A stretch of 64,000 bases of DNA from contig NZ_CABVLY010000008.1 in assembly GCF_902498995.1 (NCBI RefSeq), positions 206,017 through 270,016 of the forward strand, read 5' to 3'. Below are positions 53,808 to 63,887 of this stretch, in pieces (position 1 is the first letter of the stretch; the number at the start of each line of letters is the position of its first letter). This stretch comes from Burkholderia anthina (lineage in GTDB: Bacteria > Pseudomonadota > Gammaproteobacteria > Burkholderiales > Burkholderiaceae). The translations under genes and the position numbers were made by a program. Below the pieces are notes generated by a model that was not told where the DNA came from, did not search any database, and was given only the letters and a program-made list of their open reading frames with translations.

Positions 53808-55013
<1,206 letters not shown>

Positions 55014-55171
55014 CGACAGTGGTGACGGCGGCCGGGCCGAATACCCGGTTCGGCCGCCCTCCATTCGGGACCCTTCGAGGCCGCGGCAACGACCGACGGC
55101 CCGGAGACTTGCAGCGGGCAGGGCGAGCGCGTCGGCGCGGCCCGGGCCGGCGCGAAGACAGGAGACAACCG

Positions 55172-56131
55172 ATGAAACGTACTTTGCCAGGACTCGCGAT
55201 GTCGGCGCTCGTGCTCGGCGCCGCGGTGTTCGCGTTTTCGCCGCGGCCGCTGCCGGCGTTCCCGGCCACCGCGATCCACGCGGACCGACTGCAGATCAAC
55301 GGCCTCGCGCGGGCCGGCACGCGCATCGTCGCGGTCGGCGAGCGCGGCGTGATCCTGCTCAGCGACGATGCGGGCCGCCGGTGGCGGCCGGCGTCCGTCA
55401 CGCCCGACCAGGGCTCGACGCTCACGCAGGTGAGCTTCATCACGCCGACGCTCGGGATCGCAGTGGGCCACGACGGCCGGATCATGCGCAGCGACGACGC
55501 GGGCCTGCACTGGCGCGAAGTCCACCTGGACCCCGCGCATTCCGATCCGCTGCTGTCCGTGTGGGGCACAGCCGGCGGCCCGCTGTTCGCGGCCGGCAGC
55601 TTCGGCCAGCTGCTGCGTTCGGACGATGCCGGGCTCACGTGGCAGGCGGTGAAGGCGCCGGCGGGCGACCGCCATCTGAATGCGGTCGTCGGCGACGGCC
55701 ACGGCAACCTGCTGATCGCCGGCGAAAGCGGCACGCTGCTGCGCTCGACCGACAACGGCGCGACCTGGGACAAGCTGCCGTCGCCGTACGCCGGCTCGCT
55801 GTTCGGCGCGCTGATGCTCGCGAACGGCGACTGGGTCGCGTACGGAATGCGCGGCAACGTGCTGCGCAGCACCGATCGCGGCGCGACCTGGACGCACGTC
55901 GACAGCCATGTCCCGGTGTCGTACTTCGGCGCGACCCAGCTTTCCGACGGCGAACTCGTGCTGGTCGGGCAGGGCGGCGCGATCGTCGCGTCGCGCGACG
56001 GCGGCCTGACCTTCGACGTGCGCAAGCTCGGCGGCGTGCAGAGCCTCGCGGCCGTGCTCGACATGGGCCGCGGCACGCTGCTGCTCGGCGGCGAGGCCGG
56101 CGTCGTGCCGCTCGCCGCGTCGCCGTCCTGA
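55172..56131 (+). CDS. YCF48/BNR-repeat periplasmic protein
   Basis: 319 residues: an N-terminal signal or anchor (LAMSALVLGAAVFAF) and about six repeats of the type GxxGxLLRSDDAGxTW (ILLSDDAGRRWR, IMRSDDAGLHWR, LLRSDDAGLTWQ, LLRSTDNGATWD, VLRSTDRGATWT), making a beta-propeller. Such YCF48-like proteins are commonly encoded next to MMPL/RND transporters in lipid and steroid catabolic clusters and may assist them. GGAGACAACCG precedes the ATG. Confidence 0.85.
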   Translation: MKRTLPGLAMSALVLGAAVFAFSPRPLPAFPATAIHADRLQINGLARAGTRIVAVGERGVILLSDDAGRRWRPASVTPDQGSTLTQVSFITPTLGIAVGHDGRIMRSDDAGLHWREVHLDPAHSDPLLSVWGTAGGPLFAAGSFGQLLRSDDAGLTWQAVKAPAGDRHLNAVVGDGHGNLLIAGESGTLLRSTDNGATWDKLPSPYAGSLFGALMLANGDWVAYGMRGNVLRSTDRGATWTHVDSHVPVSYFGATQLSDGELVLVGQGGAIVASRDGGLTFDVRKLGGVQSLAAVLDMGRGTLLLGGEAGVVPLAASPS

Positions 56132-56236
56132 TGCCAGGACGCGGCGGCGCTTGCGGCCGCCCGTTTCCGTTCGCATTGCTTCGCCGGTTCGCATCGACCG
56201 CATCGACCGCATCGTCAGCCCAGACTCGAGAACGCC

Positions 56237-58717
56237 ATGAACGACCTGTCACGTCCCACTGAAGCCGCGCCCGCCTCGCGCCTTGCCGCGTTCGTCGAGC
56301 GCTGTGCCGACACGATCATCCGGCAGCGCCGGCTGCTGATGCTGCTGTGCGTCGCGGCGACGCTCGCGCTCGGCCTGTCCGCGACGCGCCTGAAGCTCGA
56401 TCCGGGCTTCAACAAGATGATCCCGATGCAGCACCCGTACATGCAGGTGTTCGAGCGCTATGCGGGCGCGTTTCCGGGCGCCAACACGATCCTCGTCAGC
56501 CTGCGCTGGAAGGGCGGCGGCGACATCTACAACCAGACGTTCATGGACGCGCTGCGTCATGCGACCGACGACGTGTTCTTCATCCCCGGCGTGAACCGCT
56601 CGCGCGTGTTCTCGCTGTTCACGCCGAACGTCCACTACACCGAGGTGACCGAGGCCGGCTTTCGCGGCGACGTGGTCGTGCCCGGCCAGTTCTCGAGCGC
56701 GAACCCGGACGATCTCGCGAAGGTGCGCCGCAACGTCGCGCGTTCCGGGCAGATCGGCCGCCTCGTCGGCAACGACCTGAAGTCGGCGCTGATTCGCGCG
56801 GAGCTGCGCGAGACCGATCCCGCCACCGGCAAGCGGCTCGACTACAGCGCGGTCGCGCGCCAGCTCGAGGACATCCGCGCGAAGTACGCGAAGCAGGGCA
56901 TCGACGTGAACATCATCGGCTTCGCGAAGCTGGTCGGCGACGTCGAGGCGGGCATCGCCGGCGTGATGGCGTTCTTCGCGCTCGCGTTCCTCGTGACGGC
57001 CGCGCTGCTGTTCGCCTATACGCGCTCGCTCAAGACCACCGTGCTGGCGCTCGTCGTCGCGCTGCTGCCGGTCGTCTGGCTGCTCGGCGCGCTGCCGCTG
57101 CTCGGGCTCGGCATCGATCCGATGTCGATCCTGGTGCCGTTCCTGATCTTCTCGATCGGCGTGTCGCACGCGGTGCAGATGACCAATGCGTGGAAGCAGG
57201 CGCTGGTGCGCGGCGCAACGTCGGTCGAGGCCGCGCGCGACGCGTTCCGCAAGCTGTTCGTGCCGGGCACGGTCGCGCTGCTGACCAACGCGCTCGGCTT
57301 CATGGTGATCATGCGGATCAGGATCGACATCGTGCGCGAGCTCGGCATCACCGCGTGTCTCGGCGTGCTGCTGATGATCGTCACCAACAAGGTGTTCCTG
57401 CCGATCCTGCTGTCGTACACGCGCCTCGAGCGCGGCACGCTGGCCCGCGCGCAGCGCACCGCGGCAGCCGGCGGCAGCCGGATGTGGTCGCGCTTCGCGC
57501 TGTTCGCGCGGCCGGCGCCGGCGCTCGGCGTGTTCGCGGTGGCGCTCGCGCTGCTCGCCTGCGGCACGCTCGAATCGCGCAAGCTGGCGATCGGCGACAT
57601 CGGTACCGGCGCGCCGGAGCTGCGCGCGAACTCGCGCTACAACGTCGACAACGCGGCGATCACGCATCAGTACAACATCGGCGTCGACGTGCTGTCGGTG
57701 ATCGTCGAGACGACCGGCTTCGACGATGCGTGCCTGCATTACCCGGTGATGAGCGCGATCGAGAAGTTCGAGATGAACATGCGCGGCGTGGCCGGCGTGC
57801 AGTCGGTGACGAGCGTCGCGTCGCAGGGCAAGGTGTTCATCGCCGCGTTCAACGAAGGCAACCCGCGCTGGGCCGCGCTGCCGCGCTCCAGCGACGGGCT
57901 CACGCAGGGCGCCAACGCGTTCGACCCCGACAACGGGATGAACACCGCGAACTGCAAGGCGATCCAGGTGCTGATCTACACGCAGAACCACGAAGGCACG
58001 ACCATCGCGCACATCGTCGACGAGATCAAGCGCTACGCGGCCGGGAACCCGACGCCGAACGTCGCGTTCCGGCTCGCCGGCGGCAACGTCGGCGTGATGG
58101 CCGCGACCAACGAGGCGGTCGGCGACGCGGAGATCGCGATGCTGCTGTCGATCTTCGGCGCGATCGCGCTGCTCTGCGCGCTCACGTTCCGCTCGTGGCG
58201 CGCGGTGCTGTGCATCATCGTGCCGCTCACGCTGGTGTCGATCCTGTGCAACGCGGTGATGGCGCGGCTCGGCATCGGGCTGAAGGTCGCGACGCTGCCG
58301 GTGATCACGCTCGGCGTCGGGGTCGGCGTCGACTACGGGATCTACCTGTACGAGCGGCTGCAGCACGACATCCGCCACGGCGCGACGCTGCCCGACGCGT
58401 TCGCCGATGCGATGCGCCAGCGCGGCACCGCGGCGCTGTTCACGGCCGTCACGATGTTCATCGGCGTCGGCACGTGGGCGTTCTCCGCGCTGAAGTTCCA
58501 GGTCGACATGGGCGTGCTGCTCGCGTTCATGTTCCTCGTGAACCTGTTCGGCGCGGTGTTCCTGCTGCCGGCGCTCGCCGCATGGCTCGGCGTCGAGCGT
58601 GCCGAGTGCCGCGTGTCGCAGCCTCAGTCGCAGCCTCAGTCGATGCCGCAGCAGGCCGCGCCGGCGTCCGCGCTCGAGCCGGCGCGCGCGCTCGAATCCG
58701 GCAATCCGGTGCGCTGA
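56237..58717 (+). CDS. MMPL/RND-superfamily transporter
   Basis: 826 residues. TM1 (LLMLLCVAATLALGLSATRL), a periplasmic loop to about 225, helices about 230-395, a second periplasmic loop (about 450-620) and a second helix bundle to 780, i.e. the two-repeat RND plan. RND motif-like Asp residues appear in GVGVGVDYGIYLYERLQ near 695. MMPL proteins move lipids or hydrophobic molecules; with the YCF48 partner and steroid genes, steroid or sterol-acid transport is the best guess. The last 40 residues are Gln/Pro/Ala rich. Confidence 0.87.
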   Translation: MNDLSRPTEAAPASRLAAFVERCADTIIRQRRLLMLLCVAATLALGLSATRLKLDPGFNKMIPMQHPYMQVFERYAGAFPGANTILVSLRWKGGGDIYNQTFMDALRHATDDVFFIPGVNRSRVFSLFTPNVHYTEVTEAGFRGDVVVPGQFSSANPDDLAKVRRNVARSGQIGRLVGNDLKSALIRAELRETDPATGKRLDYSAVARQLEDIRAKYAKQGIDVNIIGFAKLVGDVEAGIAGVMAFFALAFLVTAALLFAYTRSLKTTVLALVVALLPVVWLLGALPLLGLGIDPMSILVPFLIFSIGVSHAVQMTNAWKQALVRGATSVEAARDAFRKLFVPGTVALLTNALGFMVIMRIRIDIVRELGITACLGVLLMIVTNKVFLPILLSYTRLERGTLARAQRTAAAGGSRMWSRFALFARPAPALGVFAVALALLACGTLESRKLAIGDIGTGAPELRANSRYNVDNAAITHQYNIGVDVLSVIVETTGFDDACLHYPVMSAIEKFEMNMRGVAGVQSVTSVASQGKVFIAAFNEGNPRWAALPRSSDGLTQGANAFDPDNGMNTANCKAIQVLIYTQNHEGTTIAHIVDEIKRYAAGNPTPNVAFRLAGGNVGVMAATNEAVGDAEIAMLLSIFGAIALLCALTFRSWRAVLCIIVPLTLVSILCNAVMARLGIGLKVATLPVITLGVGVGVDYGIYLYERLQHDIRHGATLPDAFADAMRQRGTAALFTAVTMFIGVGTWAFSALKFQVDMGVLLAFMFLVNLFGAVFLLPALAAWLGVERAECRVSQPQSQPQSMPQQAAPASALEPARALESGNPVR

Positions 58718-58794
58718 GCGACGCCATCCCCGTTACCCCGTTCCCCCGGTGCGCGGCGGGCCGCCGCGCGTCCCCCCAAAAGGAGTCAACCGAA

Positions 58795-59874
58795 ATGTCC
58801 GCACGCCCCTACAAGATCGAAGCCCAGCCGCTCGCGCAGCGCTATGCGCGCGGCTGGCACTGCCTCGGCCTCGCCCGCGACTACAAGGACGGCAAGCCGC
58901 ATACGCTGAACATCTTCGGCCGCAAGCTCGCCGCGTTCGCCGATTCGACCGGCAAGGTCAGCGTCGTCGACGCGTATTGTCCGCACATGGGCGCCGACCT
59001 GAGCCTCGGCACGGTCGACGGCGACAACCTCGTGTGCCCGTTCCACGGCTGGGCCTGGAGCGGCGCAGGGCAGTGCGCGTCGATCCCGTACTGCAAGCGG
59101 ATTCCGCCGAAGGCGCGCATCGGCGCATGGCCGACCTGCGAGGAAAACAACCTGCTGTTCGTGTGGAACGACCCCGAGGGCAATGCGCCGCCGCCGGAAG
59201 TCGCGATTCCGCGCCTGGACGTGTGCTTCTCCGACGAATGGTCGGACTGGGTCGTCGACAGGATGGTGATCCAGGCCAACTGCCGCGAACTGGTCGACAA
59301 CATCTCGGATGTCGCGCACTTCGCGACCGTGCACCACGCGCCGATCGACTATTTCGCGAACCTGTTCGAGGATCACAAGGCGACGCAGCTGATAGTCGGC
59401 CGCAGCGAGAAGCTCGGCGGCGACAGCCTGACCGCGCTGTCGACGTATTTCGGGCCGGCCGTGCACATCACGCAGATGACCGGGCAGAGCAACGGGCAGC
59501 CGATCCATTCGGTGCTGCTGAACTGCCACGTGCCGATCGACATGAACAGCTTCGAGCTGCGCTACGGCGTGATCGTGAAGAAGGTCGCCGGGCTCGGCGA
59601 CGCGCAGAACCTGGAGATCGCGAACGCGTACGTGAAGGAGGCGCAGCGCGCGTTCTACGAGGACGTCGACATCTGGCACAGCAAGACGCGGATCGACAAC
59701 CCGCTGCTGTGCGAAGGCGACGGGCCGCTGTACCAGATGCGCGACTGGTATTCGCAGTTCTACCTCGACGCGGCCGACGTGCGGCCGTCGAGCGTCGCGC
59801 GCAAGGCGTTCGACATGACGATTCGCGACGGCGAGACGCCGCCGCCGCTGCATCACGTGTTCGAGCCGCAATAA
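58795..59874 (+). CDS. kshA: KshA-like Rieske oxygenase (3-ketosteroid 9alpha-hydroxylase)
   Basis: 359 residues. Rieske ligands Cys62-x-His64 and Cys81-x2-His84 (YCPHMGADLS and CPFHGWAW). Mononuclear iron His175 and His180 in NISDVAHFATVHH. KshA length and the ARGWHCLGLARDYKDGKPH start fit the 3-ketosteroid 9alpha-hydroxylase oxygenase, which with KstD opens ring B. AAAAGGAG precedes ATG 58795. Its reductase partner is probably the KshB-like protein at 32057. Confidence 0.85.
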   Translation: MSARPYKIEAQPLAQRYARGWHCLGLARDYKDGKPHTLNIFGRKLAAFADSTGKVSVVDAYCPHMGADLSLGTVDGDNLVCPFHGWAWSGAGQCASIPYCKRIPPKARIGAWPTCEENNLLFVWNDPEGNAPPPEVAIPRLDVCFSDEWSDWVVDRMVIQANCRELVDNISDVAHFATVHHAPIDYFANLFEDHKATQLIVGRSEKLGGDSLTALSTYFGPAVHITQMTGQSNGQPIHSVLLNCHVPIDMNSFELRYGVIVKKVAGLGDAQNLEIANAYVKEAQRAFYEDVDIWHSKTRIDNPLLCEGDGPLYQMRDWYSQFYLDAADVRPSSVARKAFDMTIRDGETPPPLHHVFEPQ

Positions 59875-59891
59875 CGGCGGCGGGGCAAAAA

Positions 59892-59913
59892 GGGGGCGTA
59901 ACGTTACGCCCCC
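59892..59913. terminator. 22-bp palindrome after kshA, terminator-like
   Basis: Bases 59892-59902 (GGGGGCGTAAC) are the reverse complement of 59903-59913. As RNA this gives a strong GC stem with a tight loop, 17 bases after the last steroid gene; AAAAA precedes it, so on the minus strand a U-run follows. It may stop transcription both ways or be a protein-binding site. Confidence 0.55.
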
Positions 59914-59982
59914 CGATTGCCGCCAACGCCCGCCAGGCAAGGCGTCGCGCGATACCATGCGCGAACGCCGCACCGAAAGGGC

Positions 59983-60011
59983 TTGACGAATCGGCCGGCG
60001 CAGCGTAGTGT
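59983..60011 (+). promoter_or_regulatory. Promoter of the cold-shock gene
   Basis: TTGACG (59983-59988), 17-bp spacer, TAGTGT (60006-60011). Transcription would begin near 60018, leaving a leader of about 130 bases before the csp start, as is usual for cold-shock mRNAs that refold at low temperature. Confidence 0.6.
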
Positions 60012-60149
60012 CCTAGACCGAAGTCTTCAAGAAGCTCGATTGCTCATCATTGGCCGCACGGCGTGCGGCAGTCGTTGGTCTCTCCCTCTTTGATTCTTTC
60101 TGTGCCCGTCGTGGGCGCAAGTTCATTCATTCGTATTAAGGAAGTATTT

Positions 60150-60353
60150 GTGGATACCGGTACCGTCAAGTGGTTCAACGAAACCAAGGGCTTTGGTTTC
60201 ATCTCCCCGGACAACGGCGGCGACGATCTGTTCGCCCATTTCTCCGAAATCCGTGGCACGGGTTTCAAGACCCTGGCCGAAGGCCAGAAGGTCAGCTACG
60301 AAGTGAAGCGTGGCCCGAAGGGCCTGCAAGCGTCGAACATCACGCCGCAGTAA
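60150..60353 (+). CDS. Cold-shock protein (CspA family)
   Basis: 67 residues from GTG 60150 (TAAGGAAG upstream; a TTG overlaps at 60149 out of frame). OB-fold with both RNA-binding motifs: [18 protein letters not shown] (RNP1 KGFGFI) and [10 protein letters not shown] (RNP2). Binds single-stranded RNA/DNA and melts structure in the cold. Long leader and downstream hairpin are described separately. Confidence 0.95.
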   Translation: MDTGTVKWFNETKGFGFISPDNGGDDLFAHFSEIRGTGFKTLAEGQKVSYEVKRGPKGLQASNITPQ

Positions 60354-60443
60354 GCCGCATCGGCATCGGTCGCCAATCGGCGGCCGCTGCCGGACGGATG
60401 TCGCGCGGGCACCGGCCCTGGCCCGTGTCCTGCGCGTTTCGAC

Positions 60444-60490
60444 GCACACGACCGATGCATCGCGGTATTCACGATGCATCGGTCGTGTGC
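60444..60490. terminator. 19-bp perfect hairpin downstream of csp
   Basis: GCACACGACCGATGCATCG (60444-60462) is exactly complementary in reverse to 60472-60490, with a 9-base loop, 90 bases after the csp stop. No U-run follows. Could end the csp transcript or protect its 3' end. The remainder of 60354-60816 (about 460 bases) has no gene. Confidence 0.55.
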
Positions 60491-60816
60491 TTCCCTCATC
60501 CATCGCAGGTCCGTACGACGTGCGATTCAACGCCCTCGCGATGCGCTCGCCGCATCGCCAGCGGCTCGTGCTGCAACCCGAGTAGACCGTCGCCATGCCG
60601 TACGCGGCGCGGTCCCGACTCTGCGCGGTGCTCATCGCGCCGCCGCCACTGACCGCCCGAACGCCGCAACGCGCCGGGCTCCGATTGCAAGACAGGCCTG
60701 TCGCCCGTCTGAACGAATTGATACCCGGCATCCTGCCGGCCGCCGACCCCGTTGCGGGCACGGCGCCGGTGAGTTCGCCGCGGCCGCGGTCATTCACCTT
60801 GTCTGGAGGAATTGGT

Positions 60817-61080
60817 TTGGCAAAAGAAGAACTGCTGGAACTGGACGGAATCGTCGACGAAGTGCTGCCGGACAGCAAATACCGTGTCACGCTGGAAAAC
60901 GGCGTCGTGGTCGGCGCGTATGCGTCGGGCCGCATGCGCAAGAACCACATCCGCATTCTCGCGGGTGACCGTGTGACGCTCGAACTGTCGGTGTACGACC
61001 TGACGAAGGGCCGCATCAACTTCCGTCACAAGGACGCGAATTCGCCGCGTCCGCCGCGCACCGGGCAACCGCGTCGCTAA
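60817..61080 (+). CDS. infA: Translation initiation factor IF-1
   Basis: 87 residues from TTG 60817 (GGAGGA upstream): [40 protein letters not shown] and a basic C-terminal tail [17 protein letters not shown] longer than E. coli IF-1. OB-fold that binds the ribosomal A site during initiation. Burkholderia carry more than one infA; this one lies outside the ribosomal protein operon, beside a cold-shock gene, and is probably the accessory copy. Confidence 0.93.
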   Translation: MAKEELLELDGIVDEVLPDSKYRVTLENGVVVGAYASGRMRKNHIRILAGDRVTLELSVYDLTKGRINFRHKDANSPRPPRTGQPRR

Positions 61081-61122
61081 GCAGTCACGATCGGGCGCGC
61101 AACGCGGCTCCGATCGCAACCC

Positions 61123-61147
61123 GTCCGGCCCCGTCATGCGGCCGGAC
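61123..61147. terminator. Hairpin between convergent infA and hydrolase genes
   Basis: GTCCGGCC (61123-61130) pairs with GGCCGGAC (61140-61147) around a 9-base loop, 42 bases after infA. No U-run. Confidence 0.45.
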
Positions 61148-61252
61148 ACACCGGACGCACGGCGCGATTCGCACCGTTCGTCGGTCGCCGGCGGCGTCGT
61201 TACGCCGCGGCGGCCAAGGTCATCTTCTCCGGTTGCCGTGCGTGTGCAACGC

Positions 61253-62044
61253 TCAAGCGGCCGCGTCCCGCAGGAAATCTTCCACGATCGTCGCGAAATA
61301 AGGCGGACATTCCTGCATCGGGTAGTGCCCGCAATTCGGAATCGTCAGCAGCCTTGCGTTCGGGTGCCACGCGAGAAACGTCGCATGCATCGCCGCTTCG
61401 TCGAGCCCCGGATCCTTGTCGCCGACGCTCACCAGATAGCGTGTGTCGAGGCCGCGAATGTCGTCGACGAAATCCGTTCCGGTCAGCATGTCCAGATACG
61501 CGAGCCGGCACGCGGGTGCCACGCGTTCGCGATTCTGTCGCAGCTTCAGCTCGGCCCAGCGCGCCGACAACCCGCCCGTCACGAACCGCACGAGCCGGCG
61601 CAATGCATCGTCGTCGACGGCCGTGCTCGCGAAGCACGCGCGCGCGTCGTCGCTCAGGCGATTGCCGGCCGCCGACACCGGGCACACGGCGATCGCGCTC
61701 TTGATGCGTGACGGCGCGTCGGCGGCGATGCGTTGCGTCGCCATGCCCGTCATCGAATGGCCGACGACGTGAAAACGTTGCCAGCCGAGCCGGTCGGCGA
61801 GTGCGACGCAGTCCGCCGCGATTTCGTCGATGGTGCAGGTGCCGCTCAGATGGATCGATCGTCCGTAGCCGCGCAGATCGGCGAACACGTACGTGAAGGC
61901 CGTTTCGTCCAGATACGGCAGTAGCGCCGCGTAGTTCGTATGGTCGCCGAGCCAGTCGTGCAGGACCAGCACGCATTCGGGGCCCGTGCCGTGTTGCAGG
62001 TAGCCGAGGCCGGGGCGGGAGACGAGGGGGGTGATCAGCGGCAT
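61253..62044 (-). CDS. Alpha/beta hydrolase
   Basis: 263 residues: HGTGPECVLVLHDWLGDHTN (oxyanion region), nucleophile elbow GHSMTG near residue 104, acid Asp in SVGDKDPGLDE and His in NCGHYPMQECPP. A complete hydrolase triad. The VFADLRGYGRS segment is typical of esterases/lactonases and C-C hydrolase relatives. It does not look like HsaD of the steroid pathway (no GGGPGA-type start). The start at 62044 follows GGAAA; the leader contains two hairpins. Confidence 0.85.
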   Translation of the reverse strand: MPLITPLVSRPGLGYLQHGTGPECVLVLHDWLGDHTNYAALLPYLDETAFTYVFADLRGYGRSIHLSGTCTIDEIAADCVALADRLGWQRFHVVGHSMTGMATQRIAADAPSRIKSAIAVCPVSAAGNRLSDDARACFASTAVDDDALRRLVRFVTGGLSARWAELKLRQNRERVAPACRLAYLDMLTGTDFVDDIRGLDTRYLVSVGDKDPGLDEAAMHATFLAWHPNARLLTIPNCGHYPMQECPPYFATIVEDFLRDAAA

Positions 62045-62058
62045 TTCAAGCGGTTTCC

Positions 62059-62111
62059 TTTTGGTTGGCGGAACCAAAACGAAACGCCCTCCCGGCGGAC
62101 CGGGAGGGCGT
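62059..62111 (-). promoter_or_regulatory. Leader with terminator-like hairpin before the hydrolase gene
   Basis: On the minus strand a perfect 12-bp GC stem (arms 62100-62111 and 62084-62095, 4-base loop) is followed by TTTCGTTTT, an intrinsic-terminator pattern, and then by a second hairpin (62072-62079 with 62059-62066) ending next to the ribosome site. Because the start codon lies only 15-40 bases further, this looks like a transcription attenuator; alternatively it blocks stray minus-strand transcription. Confidence 0.45.
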
Positions 62112-62332
62112 CTTGAAAGTGGCTCGATCGTATCGGGCCGTCCGGCGAAAGTCAACGGCTGGCGCGATGCATTCACGGTGCACCGCACGCGTCTTTACGC
62201 GCGAGCCGGCGCGGTCGTACACTCGTCGGCAATTCGCGGTCCGCGCGCCTGGCTTTCGAGCCGTTCAGCTGCTTTCAGCGGGCCGACGATCGTGCCGAGC
62301 CGGACATTCGTCGCGCGACGCCAGGAGGCGCC

Positions 62333-63598
62333 ATGAGTGCAGACGCAGCCCCCGCATCTTCTTCCGTTTCCGCCGCACCAGCGGTTCGGGACCGCATCCG
62401 GCACGTGTTCGTGCTGATGCTCGAGAACCGTTCGTTCGACCATTTGTTCGCGCTGTCGGGCATCGAGGGCATCACGGCTGCGTCGCCGGCCGACAGCAAT
62501 GCATACGGCGGCACCGTCTATCCGTTCGGCGGCGGTGCGCCGGACCAGATGCCGACCGATCCGTGCCATGAATTCACGGACGTGCTCGAACAGCTCTGCG
62601 GCGCGGGCGTACCGTTCGTGAAAGGGCAGCCCTATCCGGACGTCGACAACTCGGGCTTCGTGTCGAACTACGCGACGTCGCATTCCGAAGGCTCGCCGCC
62701 GCAGGCCGGCAACGCGGGTACGATCATGCAGGGCGCCGATATCCGCGCGCACGCGCCGTCGCTGTATGCGCTCGCGAACGCGTTCGTGCTGTGCGACCGC
62801 TGGCACGCGTCGATGCCGGGGCCGACCTGGCCGAACCGCTTCTTCCTGCACGGTGCGTCGTCGGCCGGGCTCGACCATTCGCCGACCAGGGAGGAAATGG
62901 CCGGATGGGATACGCTCGACGGCTTCCACTATCCGAAGGGCTCGATCTTCGATGCGCTCGGCGACGACAACTGGCGCATCTACCAGGACCAGTCGGGCGA
63001 CCCGCTCGGCCACGTGCCGCAGGTCGCATCGCTGAAGGGCGTGAGCTTCTTCGACGTCGACGATCTCGCGCACTTCGAAGCCGATCTCGCGGCCGGCTAC
63101 ACCGCGCGCTACACGCTCATCGAACCGGGCTACGGCGACATCGTGCACGGCACCTATGAAAACGGCAGTTCGCATCATCCGATGGACGGCTTGCCCGGCG
63201 GCGACCGGCTCGCCGCACGCGTGTACGACGCGATCCGCAATTCGCCGGTCTGGGACAGCAGCCTGCTCGTGATCGTCTACGACGAACACGGCGGCTTCTA
63301 CGATTCGGTCAGGCCCGGCGCGGCGCCGCCGCCGAACGACGGCGCGGCCGCGACGCTGAACGCGAGCGGCTTCGGGTTCGACGTGTACGGCGTGCGCGTG
63401 CCGGCGATCGTCGTTTCGCCGTGGGTCGCGGCCGGACAGGTCGATCACACGCCGTACGATCACAGCTCGGTGGTCGCGACGCTCGGCAGGCTGTTCGGCC
63501 TCGCGCCGCTGACCGACCGCGATCGCCTCGCGAACGACCTGTTGCCGCTCGTCACCGCTACCTGCCGCACCGACTGCCCGGCGAGGATCGGATCATGA
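62333..63598 (+). CDS. Phosphoesterase family protein (phospholipase C/acid phosphatase type)
   Basis: 421 residues of the bacterial phospholipase C/AcpA family: VFVLMLENRSFDHLFALSGI (metal-binding LENRSFDH) near residue 27, WPNRFFLHGASSAGL near 165, YDEHGGFYDSV near 315 and DHTPYDHSSVVATLGRLFGL near 380. Acts on phosphate esters, possibly phospholipids. Unlike many members it shows no clear Tat or Sec signal; the N-terminus is Ala/Ser rich and cytoplasmic in character. Overlaps the next small gene by four bases. Confidence 0.87.
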   Translation: MSADAAPASSSVSAAPAVRDRIRHVFVLMLENRSFDHLFALSGIEGITAASPADSNAYGGTVYPFGGGAPDQMPTDPCHEFTDVLEQLCGAGVPFVKGQPYPDVDNSGFVSNYATSHSEGSPPQAGNAGTIMQGADIRAHAPSLYALANAFVLCDRWHASMPGPTWPNRFFLHGASSAGLDHSPTREEMAGWDTLDGFHYPKGSIFDALGDDNWRIYQDQSGDPLGHVPQVASLKGVSFFDVDDLAHFEADLAAGYTARYTLIEPGYGDIVHGTYENGSSHHPMDGLPGGDRLAARVYDAIRNSPVWDSSLLVIVYDEHGGFYDSVRPGAAPPPNDGAAATLNASGFGFDVYGVRVPAIVVSPWVAAGQVDHTPYDHSSVVATLGRLFGLAPLTDRDRLANDLLPLVTATCRTDCPARIGS

Positions 63599-63843
63599 AC
63601 ACGACGCCGGCGATGGATCCGCGCGATGCGCTGCCCGTGCGCGACGGCACGAGCCTGATCGCGTACCTGCACATCCTGAAGAAGGCGCATGCGGCGCTGG
63701 TCGGCCACGACAAGGCCCACCAGCGTTTCAGCGAGGTCGTCACGCGCGGGCAGGCGCGGCAGTACATCGAGGAACTGATGCCGGCGCTGCTGCAGGCGCG
63801 GGAAGTGCATCGGCGGCGCAGACATCACGGGAAGCATCGCTGA
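63595..63843 (+). CDS. Small hypothetical protein coupled to the phosphoesterase
   Basis: 82 residues, unrecognised: TSLIAYLHILKKAHAALVGHDK (amphipathic helix), RQYIEELMPALLQAREVHRR and a His/Arg-rich end. The ATGA overlap with the phosphoesterase stop and normal codon use support expression. No export signal or known domain. Confidence 0.7.
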   Translation: MNTTPAMDPRDALPVRDGTSLIAYLHILKKAHAALVGHDKAHQRFSEVVTRGQARQYIEELMPALLQAREVHRRRRHHGKHR

Positions 63844-63887
63844 CACGGCGGGTGGATGGCGGTTAGCGTGTGACGCTTGATGGCTAT

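Noticed and set aside
61253..62044. HsaD (steroid C-C hydrolase)
   Set aside because: Fold is alpha/beta hydrolase, but the N-terminal oxyanion region and length differ from HsaD/BphD and it lies outside the steroid block on the other strand.
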